Shown here: positions 43,821 through 54,853 of the stretch, piece after piece | Layout of the letters: each line of letters starts with the position of its first letter | Numbering within the stretch: position 1 is the first letter of the stretch | DNA from: Schistocerca nitens | Lineage: Eukaryota > Arthropoda > Insecta > Orthoptera > Acrididae | Assembly: GCF_023898315.1 (NCBI RefSeq) | Contig: NC_064614.1 | Span: forward strand, 75,714,501-75,778,500 | Reading direction: 5' to 3' | DNA length: 64,000 nt | Position numbers and translations under genes: made by a program | The notes under the pieces: model-generated | Told to the model about the DNA's origin: nothing | Databases searched by the model: none | The model's input: only the letters and a program-made list of their open reading frames with translations

Positions 43821-45041
43821 CAGGTGTTCCAAAAAGGACTTTACAGCTTTCAAAATTCATATAAATTAATTCATAGTACCTACAGAGGTGATTGTAGCGA
43901 CAATTTGTGGGGGAATACATCATGCTTTGTCTCGCGCAGTTCGCTAGTGCCTAACCGCACCGTAAGGAGCGCTAGCGGCAGTTTCGTTAAAGATGGCTCT
44001 CTTCACTGGACCCGACCGTGCTAGCTGTGTGTTTTGGATTGAAGAATCGAAGTCGGCGACAACAGTCCATCATAATTTCAGTACCAAGTACGCTAAAGAT
44101 CCTCCTAGAAGGCCTAAAACTTATGAGTAGCATAAATGATTTTTTGCTCGGTATGACATGGGAAATCATCAGGTCGTCCAAGCACATCTGACGACGTCCT
44201 TGAGCGAGTGAGCCAACGTTTTGTCAACAGCCTTACGAAATCAACCCGCGTGCATCTCGCGAACTGGAAATCCCACGCACAGCTGATCGGTGTTTGTTAA
44301 TCAACCTTTTGCATTTGAAACTGTAGAGACTGACGATCGTATAAGTAGAAAAAGACACTGATAAAATTGCTCGGAAGAACTTCTGTACGGATATGCTACA
44401 TCGATTAAATTAGGATGAACATTTATTGGACAAAATCATCTTTTCTGACGAGGCCAGTTTTCACCTAAGTTGCAAGGTTAGTGTTAAATCTATAGGATTT
44501 GTGGCATTGAAAATCTACAGAAAACATTGCAACATGTTCGTGTTAGCCCGAAATTGATCGATTAGGAAGACCAAAAACGATATATTGACTTAATGGAAGA
44601 TGGTGCACCTCGCTACTACCTGGCTAACGTCTGGGATTTTCTTAGTGTACGCTTTCCAGGTCAATGGATTGGTCTTCATGCGCCAATTGCATGGACACCA
44701 TGTACCTCAGACTTGACACCATTCGATTTTTTTATGGGTATTCATCAAGGATATCTTGTTTGTACGTCCTGTGCCGGTTTCTCTACCTGAACTTAGAGAA
44801 GGAATGTACGCCGCCACTGAGCAAGTTACACTTGCAAAGCTACGGCGAGTTTTGGAGGAAACTGACTTCCGAAGGGATGTGTCCAGGATAGCAAACGGAA
44901 GACATATAAATCTTTAGTTTAAGGTAAAAAAAAAACCTTGATGTGTTTCCCTTCAAAATAAAACTAAACCCAGCTATATATCTTCTTTCAATAAATTTAT
45001 TTGAAATTTTAAAATTGTAAAGTCCTTCTGGAAACACCCTG
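43821..45041 (+). mobile_element. Mariner-type transposon of the DD41D kind, complete but dead
   Basis: The left end CAGGTGTTCCAAAAAGGACT (after TA at 43819-43820) and the right end AAGTCCTTCTGGAAACACCC (to 45041) are inverted. Similarity continues inside as GTAAAGTCC/GGACTTTAC and AAAATT blocks. It is 1221 bp, with a transposase pseudogene filling most of it. The right flanking dinucleotide is TT, so the TA duplication has decayed or the end is off by a base or two. Confidence 0.8.
43993..44917 (+). pseudogene. DD41D-type mariner transposase pseudogene
   Basis: From ATG at 43993: FWIEESKSATTVHHNF (N-terminal helix-turn-helix), later IIFSDEASFHLS carrying the first catalytic D. Next is MEDGAPRYYLANVWDF with the second D, and SDLTPFDFF with the third acidic residue, an aspartate. 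I count 41 residues between the second and third D, the spacing reported for the rosa/visitor (DD41D) groups. The C-terminus has LPELREGMYAATEQVTL and RRVLEETDFRRDVSRIANGR. Several stops and frameshifts occur (for example in the stretch 44130-44400). Confidence 0.78.
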
Positions 45042-45898
45042 TTCTTCGGCCTTGTGTGACCTGCTGATGGTGATTTTAAACAACATATGACGGTTATAGA
45101 TTTTGGCCGCTACTGAAAGTAACTACTGCTCAGCTTTCTGCTGTTGGATGGAAATACTTAGCAATTGCTTGGCTATGTTTCCTGGAATGCCATAAATATC
45201 TGACGTGGAAATAAAGGATTGTCATTCATGTAAATAAATAATCAGCCGGACACTGTATCATAGCAAATTCGAACTTGTTGTTCTGCTAAATTTATGCAGT
45301 ACCGCTCTCCAGTTGTCTACCAAGAAGAGGCTATATTGTTAAGAAATTGAGTCTGTTCATGGAACAGCTGGCCAATTCACGAACACTGTTCGTTTGTCAC
45401 CGATGCTTCTCCTCACGGTTCTTCTAGTAAGTGTGGTAGTGTTACAAAGGTGCTCATCGTACTTGTACACCAGAGCAAGCGAGGAGCTGGGAGTGTTACA
45501 ATGCCATTAACAAGTTTACAAACTGTTATTATGATTTTTACACCAAATGTTAGACAAACTCTGATGAATGCAGGGTTAATTTGAGTTCGGATCGTGACAA
45601 TGTGTAGAGCTTCGTGTTACTCAAGTGGCTCTGCCTGAAATTATATTCATTGAAACTTAGTATAAACGCAGGTGCAACTAAAACAGACAGAAAACCATTC
45701 CAGCTAACAAATGTTCCAGAAAAACACATCAAGCATCAATAAACATTTAGTTTACACATTAGTTAACATCTGTAAGAACGCCAAACCACAACAGGCAATG
45801 AGCAGCCGTAAATACAAAGTGAAATATAATCTTTAAGGTAATCAGAGGAACTTTATTTGAACTCTCATAAATGGGTAGCGGTTATCTCATTGAAGGGC
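45042..45898. other. Unassigned DNA
   Basis: No recognised repeats or genes. Confidence 0.45.
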
Positions 45899-45909
45899 CC
45901 AAGATTAGG

Positions 45910-46037
45910 CTTCAAATGGTTCAAATGGCTTTGATCACTATGGGACTTAACACCGGAGGTCATCAGTCCCCTATAACTTATAACTACTTAAAACTAACTA
46001 ACCTAAGGACATCACACACATCCATGGCCGAGGCAGG
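45910..46037 (-). repeat. SINE-A copy lacking the tRNA head
   Basis: Antisense. The copy stops at GGCCGAGGCAGG, so the tRNA-like head and Pol III promoter boxes are absent. A perfect 11-bp duplication CCAAGATTAGG (45899-45909 and 46038-46048) shows this is a genuine 5'-truncated insertion, not a later deletion. Confidence 0.9.
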
Positions 46038-46048
46038 CCAAGATTAGG

Positions 46049-46374
46049 AACAAGTAACCAAAGCTGGAATTAGGGACAAAGCAAATCTCAGCCAAAACAC
46101 AACGTACCAGTGTACGTAGCTTGTTTTTAAGTTGTGATAACTCAGATTGGTTCTATAAATGAATGTATGAATAAAATTTAAATAACAGTGCCCACTTACC
46201 TCCAACTAAAACATCAGGTGGTGAACCTGAACTTACGCCGATCATGAGTACCAGATAAATTACACGTAAACGGCACACACACACACCTTCGTAAATTACC
46301 AAGGCTCAAAGTCGAAATACATTAACAAGGTAACACACACCGAACAACTGTAGCGTAATGAATTTTAGCATTGT
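46049..46374. other. Unassigned DNA
   Basis: Nothing recognised. Confidence 0.5.
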
Positions 46375-46381
46375 AAGTTAG

Positions 46382-47628
46382 TCTGGTGACATACCATCTG
46401 ACTTTCGGAAAAGCATCATCCACACAATTCCGAAGATGGCAAGAGCTGACAAGTGCGAGAATTATCGCACAATCAGCTTAACAGCTCATGCATCGAAGCT
46501 GCTTACAAGAATAATATACAGAAGAATGGAAAAGAAAATTGAGAATGCGCTAGGTGAAGATCAGTTTGGCTTTAGGAAAAGTAAACGGACGAGAGAGGCA
46601 ATTCTGACGTTACGGCTAATAATGGAAGCAAGGCTAAAGAAAAATCAAGACACTTTCATAGGATTTGTCGACCTGGAAAAAGCATTCGACAATATAAAAT
46701 GGTGCAAGCTGTTCGAGATTCTGAAAAAAGTAGAGGTAAGCTATAGGGAGGGACGGGTCACATACAATATGTTCAACAACCAAGAGGGAATAATAAGAGT
46801 GGACGATCAAGAACGAAGTGCTCGTATTAAGAAGGGTGTAAGACAAGGCTGTAGCCTTTCGCCCCTACTCTTCAATCTGTACATCGAGGAAGCAATGATG
46901 GAAATAAAAGAAAGGTTCAGGAGTGGAATTAAAATACAAGGTGAAAGGATATCAATGATACGATTCGCTGATGACATTGCTATCCTGAGTGAAAGTGAAG
47001 AAGAATTAAATGATCTGCTGAACGGAATGAACAGTTTAATGAGTACACAGTATGGTTTGAAAGTAAATGTACGTCTGGAGTACAGCATTGTATGGTAGTG
47101 AAACATGGACTGTGGGAAAACCGGAACAGAAGAGAATCGAAGCATTTGAGATGTGGTGCTATAGACGAATGTTGAAAATTAGGTAGACTGATAAGGCAAG
47201 GAATGAGGAGGTTCTATGCAGAATCGGGGAGGAAAGGAATATGTGGAAAACACTGATAAGGAGAAGGGACGGGATGATAGGACATCGGCTAAGACATGAG
47301 GGAATGACTTCCATGGTACTAGAGGGAGCTGTAGAGGGCAAAAACTGTAGAGGAAGACAGAGAGTGGAATACGTCAAGGAAATAATTGAGGACGTAGGTT
47401 GCATGATAGGACATCGGCTAAGACATGAGGGAATGACTTCCATGGTACTAGAGGGAGCTGTAGAGGGCAAAAACTGTAGAGGAAGACAGAGTGGAATACG
47501 TCAAGGAAATAATTGAGGACGTAGGTTGCAAGTGCTACTCTGAGATGAAGATGTTAGCACAGGAAAGGAATTCGTGGCGGGCCGCATCAAACCAGTCAGT
47601 AGACTGATGATCAAAAAAAAAAAAAAAA
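46382..47628 (+). mobile_element. RTE-type retrotransposon, 5'-truncated, poly(A) tail
   Basis: Flanked by the duplication AAGTTAG (46375-46381 and 47629-47635, joined to the poly-A run). An open frame from 46436 shows KCENYRTISLTAHASKLLTR, FGFRKSKRTREAI, GFVDLEKAFDNIKW (motif A), KKGVRQGCSLSPLLFNLYIE and IRFADDIAILS (motif C intact). After STQYGLKVN an internal deletion jumps to the YGSETWTVGK region in another frame. The C-terminal IGHRLRHEGMTSMVLEGAVE segment is present twice because of a 129-bp tandem duplication. Confidence 0.85.
47274..47529 (+). repeat. 129-bp tandem duplication within the RTE tail
   Basis: Units 47274-47402 and 47403-47529 are identical by eye except for a 2-bp difference (AGAGAGTGG versus AGAGTGG). 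Both begin ATGATAGGACATCGG and end GACGTAGGTTGC. The duplication lies in coding sequence of the RT C-terminus, and 129 is a multiple of three. Near-identity implies a recent event. Confidence 0.92.
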
Positions 47629-47635
47629 AAGTTAG

Positions 47636-48356
47636 CCAAGTTGAAACCGGCAAACTCAAACCTAAAACAATATACACACATAGTTTAAACAAGCCTATGG
47701 CACAGCGGATAGCTCTGAATAACTGTTTGCAAAGTCCCACGAAATAAGTCCATCACGCATGGGATAACTGTGGCCCACTAATCCCAATCTGCCAACGAAT
47801 TCTGTAGACGCAAACAGCAGACAAGATTCACAGACTGTATTCCACCAAGCCCAAGCGAGGTGCTTCTCTGGCATGTAAGTTGGTGGAATGCAGAATCACA
47901 AACCCGCTGAAACTCATTCATTTTCATAGCACCCACGTGCCACGTGACTGACAGCACTTCTCCTCTGATCGCCATCCTGCAGCTACCGGTGCGGGCTCCT
48001 GCACATTGCCTTTAAGTCGGCTTTCAAGTTCATACCGAAGAGCGTCATAGGTCAGTCATCCACCTGAAACGTGCAAATTATGATAAGGAACGTTCCAAGG
48101 AACGTCAGGAAACATAGTTATACATACAACACACTTGCCTTTCTCATTCACAATTTGCAAATGGAACAGGAAAAGGGGACAATTATGGTGATATGAGAAG
48201 TACATTCCATTAGATACTGCAGTGCTGCTTGTGGGGTATGCTTTTAGATGGACATGAATAAGAAAATAACTGAAACACCTTTAATGAGGAGAAGGCACAG
48301 CAATCATGTTGTAAGATGTCAAAATTTTGCCGCCAGAAATTTACTACTCTGTATAT
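47636..48356. other. Unassigned DNA
   Basis: Nothing recognised between the RTE copy and the intact Tc1 element. Confidence 0.5.
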
Positions 48357-48358
48357 TA

Positions 48359-49780
48359 CACTCCTGGAAATTGAAATAAGAACACCGTGAATTCATTGTC
48401 CCAGGAAGGGGAAACTTTATTGACACATTCCTGGGGTCAGATACATCACATGATCACACTGACAGAACCACAGGCACATAGACACAGGCAACAGAGCATG
48501 CACAATGTCGGCACTAGTACAGTGTATATCCACCTTTCGCAGCAATGCAGGCTGCTATTCTCCCATGGAGACGATCGTAGAGATGCTGGATGTAGTCCTG
48601 TGGAACGGCTTGCCATGCCATTTCCACCTGGCGCCTCAGTTGGACCAGCGTTCGTGCTGGACGTGCAGACCGCGTGAGACGACGCTTCATCCAGTCCCAA
48701 ACATGCTCAATGGGGGACAGATCCGGAGATCTTACTGGCCAGGGTAGTTGACTTACACCTTCTAGAGCACGTCGGGTGGCACGGGATACATGCGGACGTG
48801 CATTGTCCTGTTGGAACAGCAAGTTCCCTTGGCGGTCTAGGAATGGTAGAACGATGGGTTCGATGACGGTTTGGATGTACCGTGCACTATTCAGTGTCCC
48901 CTCGACGATCACCAGTGGTGTACGGCCAGTGTAGGAGATCGCTCCCCACACCATGATGCCGGGTGTTGGCCCTGTGTGCCTAGGTCGTATGCAGTCCTGA
49001 TTGTGGCGCTCACCTGCACGGCGCCAAACACGCATACGACCATCATTGGCACCAAGGCAGAAGCGACTCTCATCGCTGAAGACGACACGTCTCCATTCGT
49101 CCCTCCATTCACGCCTGTCGCGACACCACTGGAGGCGGGCTGCACGATGTTGGGGCGTGAGCGGAAGACGGCCTAACGGTGTGCGGGACCGTAGCCCAGC
49201 TTCATGGAGACGGTTGCGAATGGTCCTCGCCGATACCCCAGGAGCAACAGTGTCCCTAATTTGCTGGGAAGTGGCGGTGCGGTCCCCTACGGCACTGCGT
49301 AGGATCCTACGGTCTTGGCGTGCATCCGTGCGTCGCTGCGGTCCGGTCCCAGGTCGACGGGCACGTGCACCTTCCGCCGACCACTGGCGACAACATCGAT
49401 GTACTGTGGAGACCTCACGCCCCACGTGTTGAGCAATTCGGCGGTACGTCCACCCGGCCTCCCGCATGCCCACTATACGCCCTCGCTCAAAGTCCGTCAA
49501 CTGCACATACGGTTCACGTCCACGCTGTCGCGGCATGCTACCAGTGTTAAAGACTGCGATGGAGCTCCGTATGCCACGACAAACTGGCTGACACTGACGG
49601 CGGCGGTGCACAAATGCTGCGCAGCTAGCGCCATTCGACGGCGAACACCGCGGTTCCTGGTGTGTCCGCTGTGCCGTGCGTGTGATCAATGCTTGTACAG
49701 CCCTCTCGCAGTGTCCGGAGCAAGTATGGTGGGTCTGACACACCGGTGTCAATGTGTTCTTTTTTCCATTTCCAGGAGTG
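48359..49780 (-). mobile_element. Tc1-like transposon, 32-spacing family, intact copy b
   Basis: The ends CACTCCTGGAAAT (48359) and ATTTCCAGGAGTG (49780) are inverted and flanked by TA on both sides (48357-48358 and 49781-49782). It is 1422 bp long and carries one antisense transposase gene without stops or frameshifts. It is the longest of the three copies in this window; the other two differ by a 20-bp and a 128-bp deletion. It has the features expected of an autonomous copy. Confidence 0.92.
48514..49536 (-). CDS. Tc1-like transposase, intact, 340 aa, DD(32)E
   Basis: This cut-and-paste DNA transposase would act in the nucleus on its own TIRs. I place the start at the ATG at 49536 (MPRQRGREPYVQL), because 340 residues is the family's normal length; the frame is open for 72 further codons upstream, into the TIR side. 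N-terminal helix-turn-helix: FERGRIVGMREAGWTYRRI (residues about 15-33), with a second DNA-binding domain near residues 85-130. Catalytic core: VVFSDESRFCL, LLFQQDNARPHV and SPDLSPIEHVWDW supply D, D and E. Between the second D and the E are 32 residues, against 34 in classical Tc1. No stop or frameshift is visible. Whether it is active cannot be told from sequence. Confidence 0.88.
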   Translation of the reverse strand: MPRQRGREPYVQLTDFERGRIVGMREAGWTYRRIAQHVGREVSTVHRCCRQWSAEGARARRPGTGPQRRTDARQDRRILRSAVGDRTATSQQIRDTVAPGVSARTIRNRLHEAGLRSRTPLGRLPLTPQHRAARLQWCRDRREWRDEWRRVVFSDESRFCLGANDGRMRVWRRAGERHNQDCIRPRHTGPTPGIMVWGAISYTGRTPLVIVEGTLNSARYIQTVIEPIVLPFLDRQGNLLFQQDNARPHVSRATRRALEGVSQLPWPVRSPDLSPIEHVWDWMKRRLTRSARPARTLVQLRRQVEMAWQAVPQDYIQHLYDRLHGRIAACIAAKGGYTLY

Positions 49781-49795
49781 TATTTTCGATTTATA

Positions 49796-50726
49796 CAGTG
49801 AAGAGCCGAAGAAACTGGTACACCCGCCTAATATGGTGTAGGGACTCCACGAGCTCGCAGAAATGCCGCAACACAACGTGTCATGGACTCGACTAATTTC
49901 TGAAGCAGTGATGGAGGGAAACGACATCAAGAATCCTGCAGGACAGGATGCTTACGTACGTACCACCTGTCAGAGTCGTACCTAGACGTATCAAGGATTC
50001 AATATCACTCCAACTGCACACGCCCCACCACATTACAGAGCCTCCATCAGCTTGAACAGTCCCCTGCTGACATGCAGGGTCCACGGATTAATGGTCTGTC
50101 TCCATACCCGTACACGTCCATCCGCTCGATACCATTTCAAAGGAGACTCCTCCAACCAGGCAACATAGTCCCAGTCATCACCAGTGCAATGTCGGTATTG
50201 ACGGGTCCAGCCGAGGCGTAAAGCTTTGTGTCGTGCCGTCATCAAGGTTACACGAATGGCCCTTCAGCTCCGAGAGCCCATATCGATGAGGTTTCTTTGA
50301 ATGGTTCGCACTCTGACACTTGTTGATGGCCCAGCACTGAAATCTGCAGCAATCTGCGGAAGGGTTGCACTCCTGTCAGTTGCCGTTGGTCCCGTTCTTG
50401 CTGGATCTCTTTCTGGCAGCAGAGATGTCGGAGATTTGATGTTTTACCGGATTACTGATGTTCACGTTACACTCGTGAAATGGTCGTAGGGGAAAATCCC
50501 CATTTCATCGCTACATTGGAGATGCTATGTCCCATTGCTCGTGCGTCGCCTATAACTGCACGTTCAAACTTGATAACTTGCTATTGTAGCAGCAGTAACC
50601 CATCTAACAACTGCGCCAGACACTTGTCGTGTATAGGCGTTGCTGAGGAGAGCGCCGTATTCTGCCAGTTTACATATCTCTGTATTTGAATACGCAACCT
50701 ATACCAGTTTCCTTACCGCTTCAGTG
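49796..50726 (-). mobile_element. Tc1-like DD36E-family transposon, internally deleted
   Basis: The ends CAGTGAAGAGCCGAAGAAAC (49796) and TTTCCTTACCGCTTCAGTG (50726) are inverted and flanked by TA. It belongs to the same family as 18593-19982. The antisense transposase has lost its start codon and part of its N-terminus. The WSDES block reads WLEES (first D lost), and about 250 bp including the QDN block are deleted near 49920. It begins 15 bp after the intact Tc1 ends. Confidence 0.82.
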
Positions 50727-50728
50727 TA

Positions 50729-51782
50729 CTTATATTACACAATATTTTGCAAATACAATCGGAGGTTTAATCATTTTATCACTGGCTAGCCCCGACTACT
50801 ACCAGTTTCTGGGGTACTACATGTCCGGGAGTCAATTAGGTCTGATCACAAACAGAAACGGCGATGTGGGCCACACGCTCTGTAGTGTAACGACGTATAG
50901 TTTTGTATAAATGATTTTCTTTTGACATATGACCATGTGCAGACTTCGTCACCTACGTCAGTTACAACACACTTCAAAATTATTTAAATTCCTTTTTAAT
51001 TGTCTCTAAATAGTTCTTGAACGAAACTGTAAAACATAATCATTTTCAGTCGTATGCGCAGAATTACGTCACTCAGTCCTATTGGTTTGCGCAAACTTAT
51101 TCTCAATTTAGATGTCGTTTTCTTTCTTCTCAGAAGTTATATTAATGCAAGTTATCTGATTTAACAAATATTAGAACCATATTGAACAAACTTTAAAGAC
51201 TCAAACTCGCGATGAATATTGTCAAAAATTAATAATCATGTCAAATAAATCAGTCATCCTTCTTCCTTAATATAATTCTTCATAAATAAACTCTCGGAAC
51301 ACGTTTTTAAACTTCTGTAGTATACACTACTTTATTATCTTCATACATATAGACGTGAACCTGAGCCTTGACAAGATAGGACTGAACATTTACAACATGA
51401 TTATACTTTCTATGACGTCATTGTTGTAGTAACATTACAAATTCTTATTTTTTCAGTTTTTAGAAGCACGACGCAACAACTCGGTTTCAGGATCTTCTGT
51501 TGCTCTTTGGCTGTCGACCCACGACGTATAGTGGCCAGCAATTTTCTCTCTGGTCCCGGCAGTGAAGATGCTGTCTCCGTTCGTTGCGCCGCCCTCTCTG
51601 TACATGAAACATAAAAAATAAATACAAAACTTTAGATAATTCACAACAATTACAAAGATTACAAAAATACACGAACAAAACACTAAATTAAACTTATATT
51701 CACCTGGAAACTGGGCTGACAATGGTGGATGGGTGACGCTTCAATTTCGCGTCCCATTACAATTCCTCTGAAGCAACTATTG
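50729..51782. other. Unassigned AT-rich DNA
   Basis: No recognised repeat or gene. Confidence 0.45.
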
Positions 51783-51791
51783 GCTAAAGAG

Positions 51792-51991
51792 AGGTTGGTT
51801 CAAATGGCTCTGAGCACTATGGGACTTAACTTCTGAGGTCATCAATCCCCTAGAACTTAGAACTACTGAAACCTAACTAACCTAAGGACATCACACACAT
51901 CCATGCCCGAGGCAGGATTCTAACCTGCGACCGTAGCGGTCGAGCGGTTCCAGACTGTAGCGCCAAGAGCCGCTTGGCCACTCCGGTCGGC
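51792..51991 (-). repeat. SINE-A copy
   Basis: Antisense, full length, flanked by GCTAAAGAG (51783-51791) and GCTAAACAG (51992-52000), an imperfect 9-bp duplication. One base of the B box is mutated (GGTTAGAATCC). Confidence 0.88.
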
Positions 51992-52000
51992 GCTAAACAG

Positions 52001-54152
52001 TGGCTTGGAAGAGACTTGTCATGTTCTGCAAGAGCGGAAATTCACTGCCATGAGAGAGATCAGAGCGAGGACACAATGACTTACAACGCTGGAGGCTCCA
52101 GAACGCCATAATATAGACAGTCCAGCTTGGAGAGTGCACTCAGGTGGAATGGAAGAACTTTAGAATAGCGTGCGTGGAGGAACAGCATTGTGGATTGGGG
52201 GGTGCGAGGGGTCACAAAATAAATGGACATCCTTTTAGTGTGAAGGAATGCATGGGATCACAAACGATGATGACAAACTGATTTCCGAGAATATTCGGAA
52301 GGGGGAGTGCCGGTGCATGCTTTCCACTGTAAAGTAGAGACTTGTGTTTGATTGTTGGACAGCGAAGGATGTTGCAGGGGAAATGTAAACTTCCTGAAAA
52401 TCTTCTGAAAGAACTGTAAGCTTCGGTTGATTTTGTGGCTGATTCATGACCCATGTAGTTGGTGGTCGTGTTTTTCTAGTGGCCGTTGGTCTTCATTACT
52501 CGAGTGCAAACAAAGACGCTGTGTGTCCAGAAGGGAGTGGGGTATGGCATGCAGAGGTACTTCCCTGCGAGGATCAATCGAAAAGACTTTGCTGGCGACA
52601 GCCACAGTGGAGAATATGGCAGCTAGATTTTGAGAAGTGTTGTAACCTCCCCACTGTCTGAAAGTTTGCACAACTTTACCTCCCACTCTATAAAAGACAC
52701 GTATTAACAACAAACTGTTACCCAACTTACATTCGTATGCTAATCTTTGACTAAACAGAACCTACTCTGAACTGAACTGTAACTCATCTGAATGCGACTG
52801 AAGTAAAACAATTATCTGGGCCTAATCAAAGTTTCCACTTACCTCGCGTCTTGGCAACATCGTTGCATATTTCTGGAAAGCACAACAGCAAACACGAAGC
52901 AGTTAGTGGCTAAGCTGGATTTCTAATTCTAAACGCAAATTCAAACTGTTGCTTACGGTAAAGCGTAACGATAATCAATGGGGTAGGGAGAATAACTATT
53001 TCTATGAAATGATATTCCGGAACCACGATCTGAGAATGAAATATATATTCAAAAGACAGAGTAAAGCTTCGCGTGTTCTGCACACATAACATTGGTCTGA
53101 AAAATACTGTGATTAACAAAGTGAACAATGATTTAAAAAGGGTACAAAGCTGACAGAGAATTTCTGTAAAACTCTAGCAGGTTAAGCAATTAATACATGA
53201 CTCAGGGAACTGGAATGGTCTTTCTCTCAGCACTGAGCAAGTTAACTAGCAAACAACAATCATTCCGACAAATTAGGTCCGCAGTTCTGCAGTCTTAACT
53301 CAGACTTCTTCTCTTCAAAAACAATCACATTATTCAAAATTTATGTTTCTTTCACCTTTCGTTGGGTACATCATATTCATCTCTGCTGTCGTTCCTTCGT
53401 CTAACAGATACAGTCACAGGTCCACATAGCACTACTAAATCCGTTCAACACCTACCACACTTCTACGAAGAATATACCCTGTATCAGACCGCGCAGAGGC
53501 AAAGCCAAAGACTGTATCACGATAGGACCAAAGATTGTTTAAAAGTAACGTAACCTGCTCTTTCTCTGACACGCACAGCGATGACATACAAAAAAGAAAA
53601 TAACATCACCACCTTACAGTGATGCCTGTAACAGAAGGAGTGCTTGAAATCGTTTCTCCGTGAACAGGCTTGTTACTCTGTCGATTCTTAAGCTCTGTGC
53701 AGAGGCTGACGCACGAGGAAGTGTTTCTTTATGGGAGCATACTTGGTTCGAATTTCTGTTCCCGGCTACCGAATAAACAGAAATCTTGACTCAGGTTCTG
53801 TCTTTTACTGCGGTAATTTTACCCCTAGAATTTTTCAGGCGGCATTTTGTGTCCACTGTGTAGGTAGCGAATCGCAGGCATGCCACGAACATCATCTGCA
53901 CAGCGGTCAACGCGCAAACGAGTAGATCATCGATGCTGTACAACTGCTGTCTCTTATTTAACACATGACTTGTGCACTCTGGTTCGGCAGATAGAGAAAC
54001 ACTCACAGTAAATGAGTTAGATTTGCTTGTCTACTGAGATTTTTTCTCAAAGTGCCAGTCGTCTTGTCTGTTTGTCATTTAAGAGTAAATAACTTCCAGT
54101 GAAATAAAGTGAAGCAAAACCTCAACATGATACTTCATTTTATGGAAGTCCC
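52001..54152. other. Unassigned DNA
   Basis: About 2.1 kb. The stretch from about 52637 (TGTTGTAACCTCCCC) to 53627 has the look of a repetitive LTR-like sequence, but I found no matching second LTR or coding region in the window, so I leave it unnamed. Confidence 0.3.
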
Positions 54153-54159
54153 TAGGTGT

Positions 54160-54399
54160 TAGAAGAAGGGATCGGTTGGTAGGACATGTTCTGAGGCATC
54201 AAGGGATCACCAGTTTAGTATTGGAGGGCAGTGTGGAGGGTAAAAATTGTAGAGGGAGACCAAGAGATGAATACACTAAGCAGATTCATAAGGATGTAGG
54301 TTGCAGTGGGTACTGGGAGATGAATAAGCAAACACAGGATAGAGTAGCATGGAGAGCTGCATCAAACCAGTCTCAGGACTGAAGACCACAACAACAACA
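54160..54399 (+). mobile_element. RTE-type retrotransposon, 240-bp 3' fragment
   Basis: Flanked by TAGGTGT (54153-54159 and 54400-54406). One frame remains open: RLVGHVLRHQGITSLVLEGS, GKNCRGRPRDEYTKQIHK, then AWRAASNQSQD. It ends in ACAACAACA, the same 3' repeat as the copy at 7802-9766 in sense orientation. A very short, young, 5'-truncated insertion. Confidence 0.9.
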
Positions 54400-54406
54400 T
54401 AGGTGT

Positions 54407-54707
54407 GGGTTGTCAGTGGCAGCGTCAGTTTAATCGTTTCTGGGAATGAGATTTGCTTTACAGGGACAACACACGCTATATGTTACACACACATTGAAGG
54501 ATTCCTATATGTTCAGTATAAAAGATGAGGGTCACTTTATGAATGTTCTTGTTCCGTTGGAGCGCTATCAACCAAAATAGTTTATGGGAGGATATTGCAT
54601 CGCACATACTAAAAACAAAAGTTCATAGATTTCCACAGCCAGTGGCTGTTTGACGCCTGGGTGTTAGAAATCGTCACTCGATTGTTTGTCTTCAAGTAAG
54701 TGAGCTC
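54407..54707. other. Unassigned DNA
   Basis: Nothing recognised before the Harbinger left end. Confidence 0.5.
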
Positions 54708-54853
54708 TTAGGCCGGTATTACACTATCAAATTTCTTTGTCAAAGCTTTGATCAATATGATCAAATATTCGTAAAATTTATTTGACAAAGTTCTTTGACG
54801 TGGCGGTGAGAAGGGGTATTACACTGTCATCACATTTTTCGTCGAAGTTCTAG

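Noticed and set aside
48387-48677. Open frames on the plus strand overlapping the Tc1 transposases (also 28219-28509, 49001-49432 and 56756-57241)
   Set aside because: They recur identically in each Tc1 copy as antisense shadows of the transposase and have no domain of their own.
52637-53627. LTR of a retrovirus-like element
   Set aside because: It starts with TG and has a repetitive feel, but no second LTR, primer-binding site or gag/pol frame is present.
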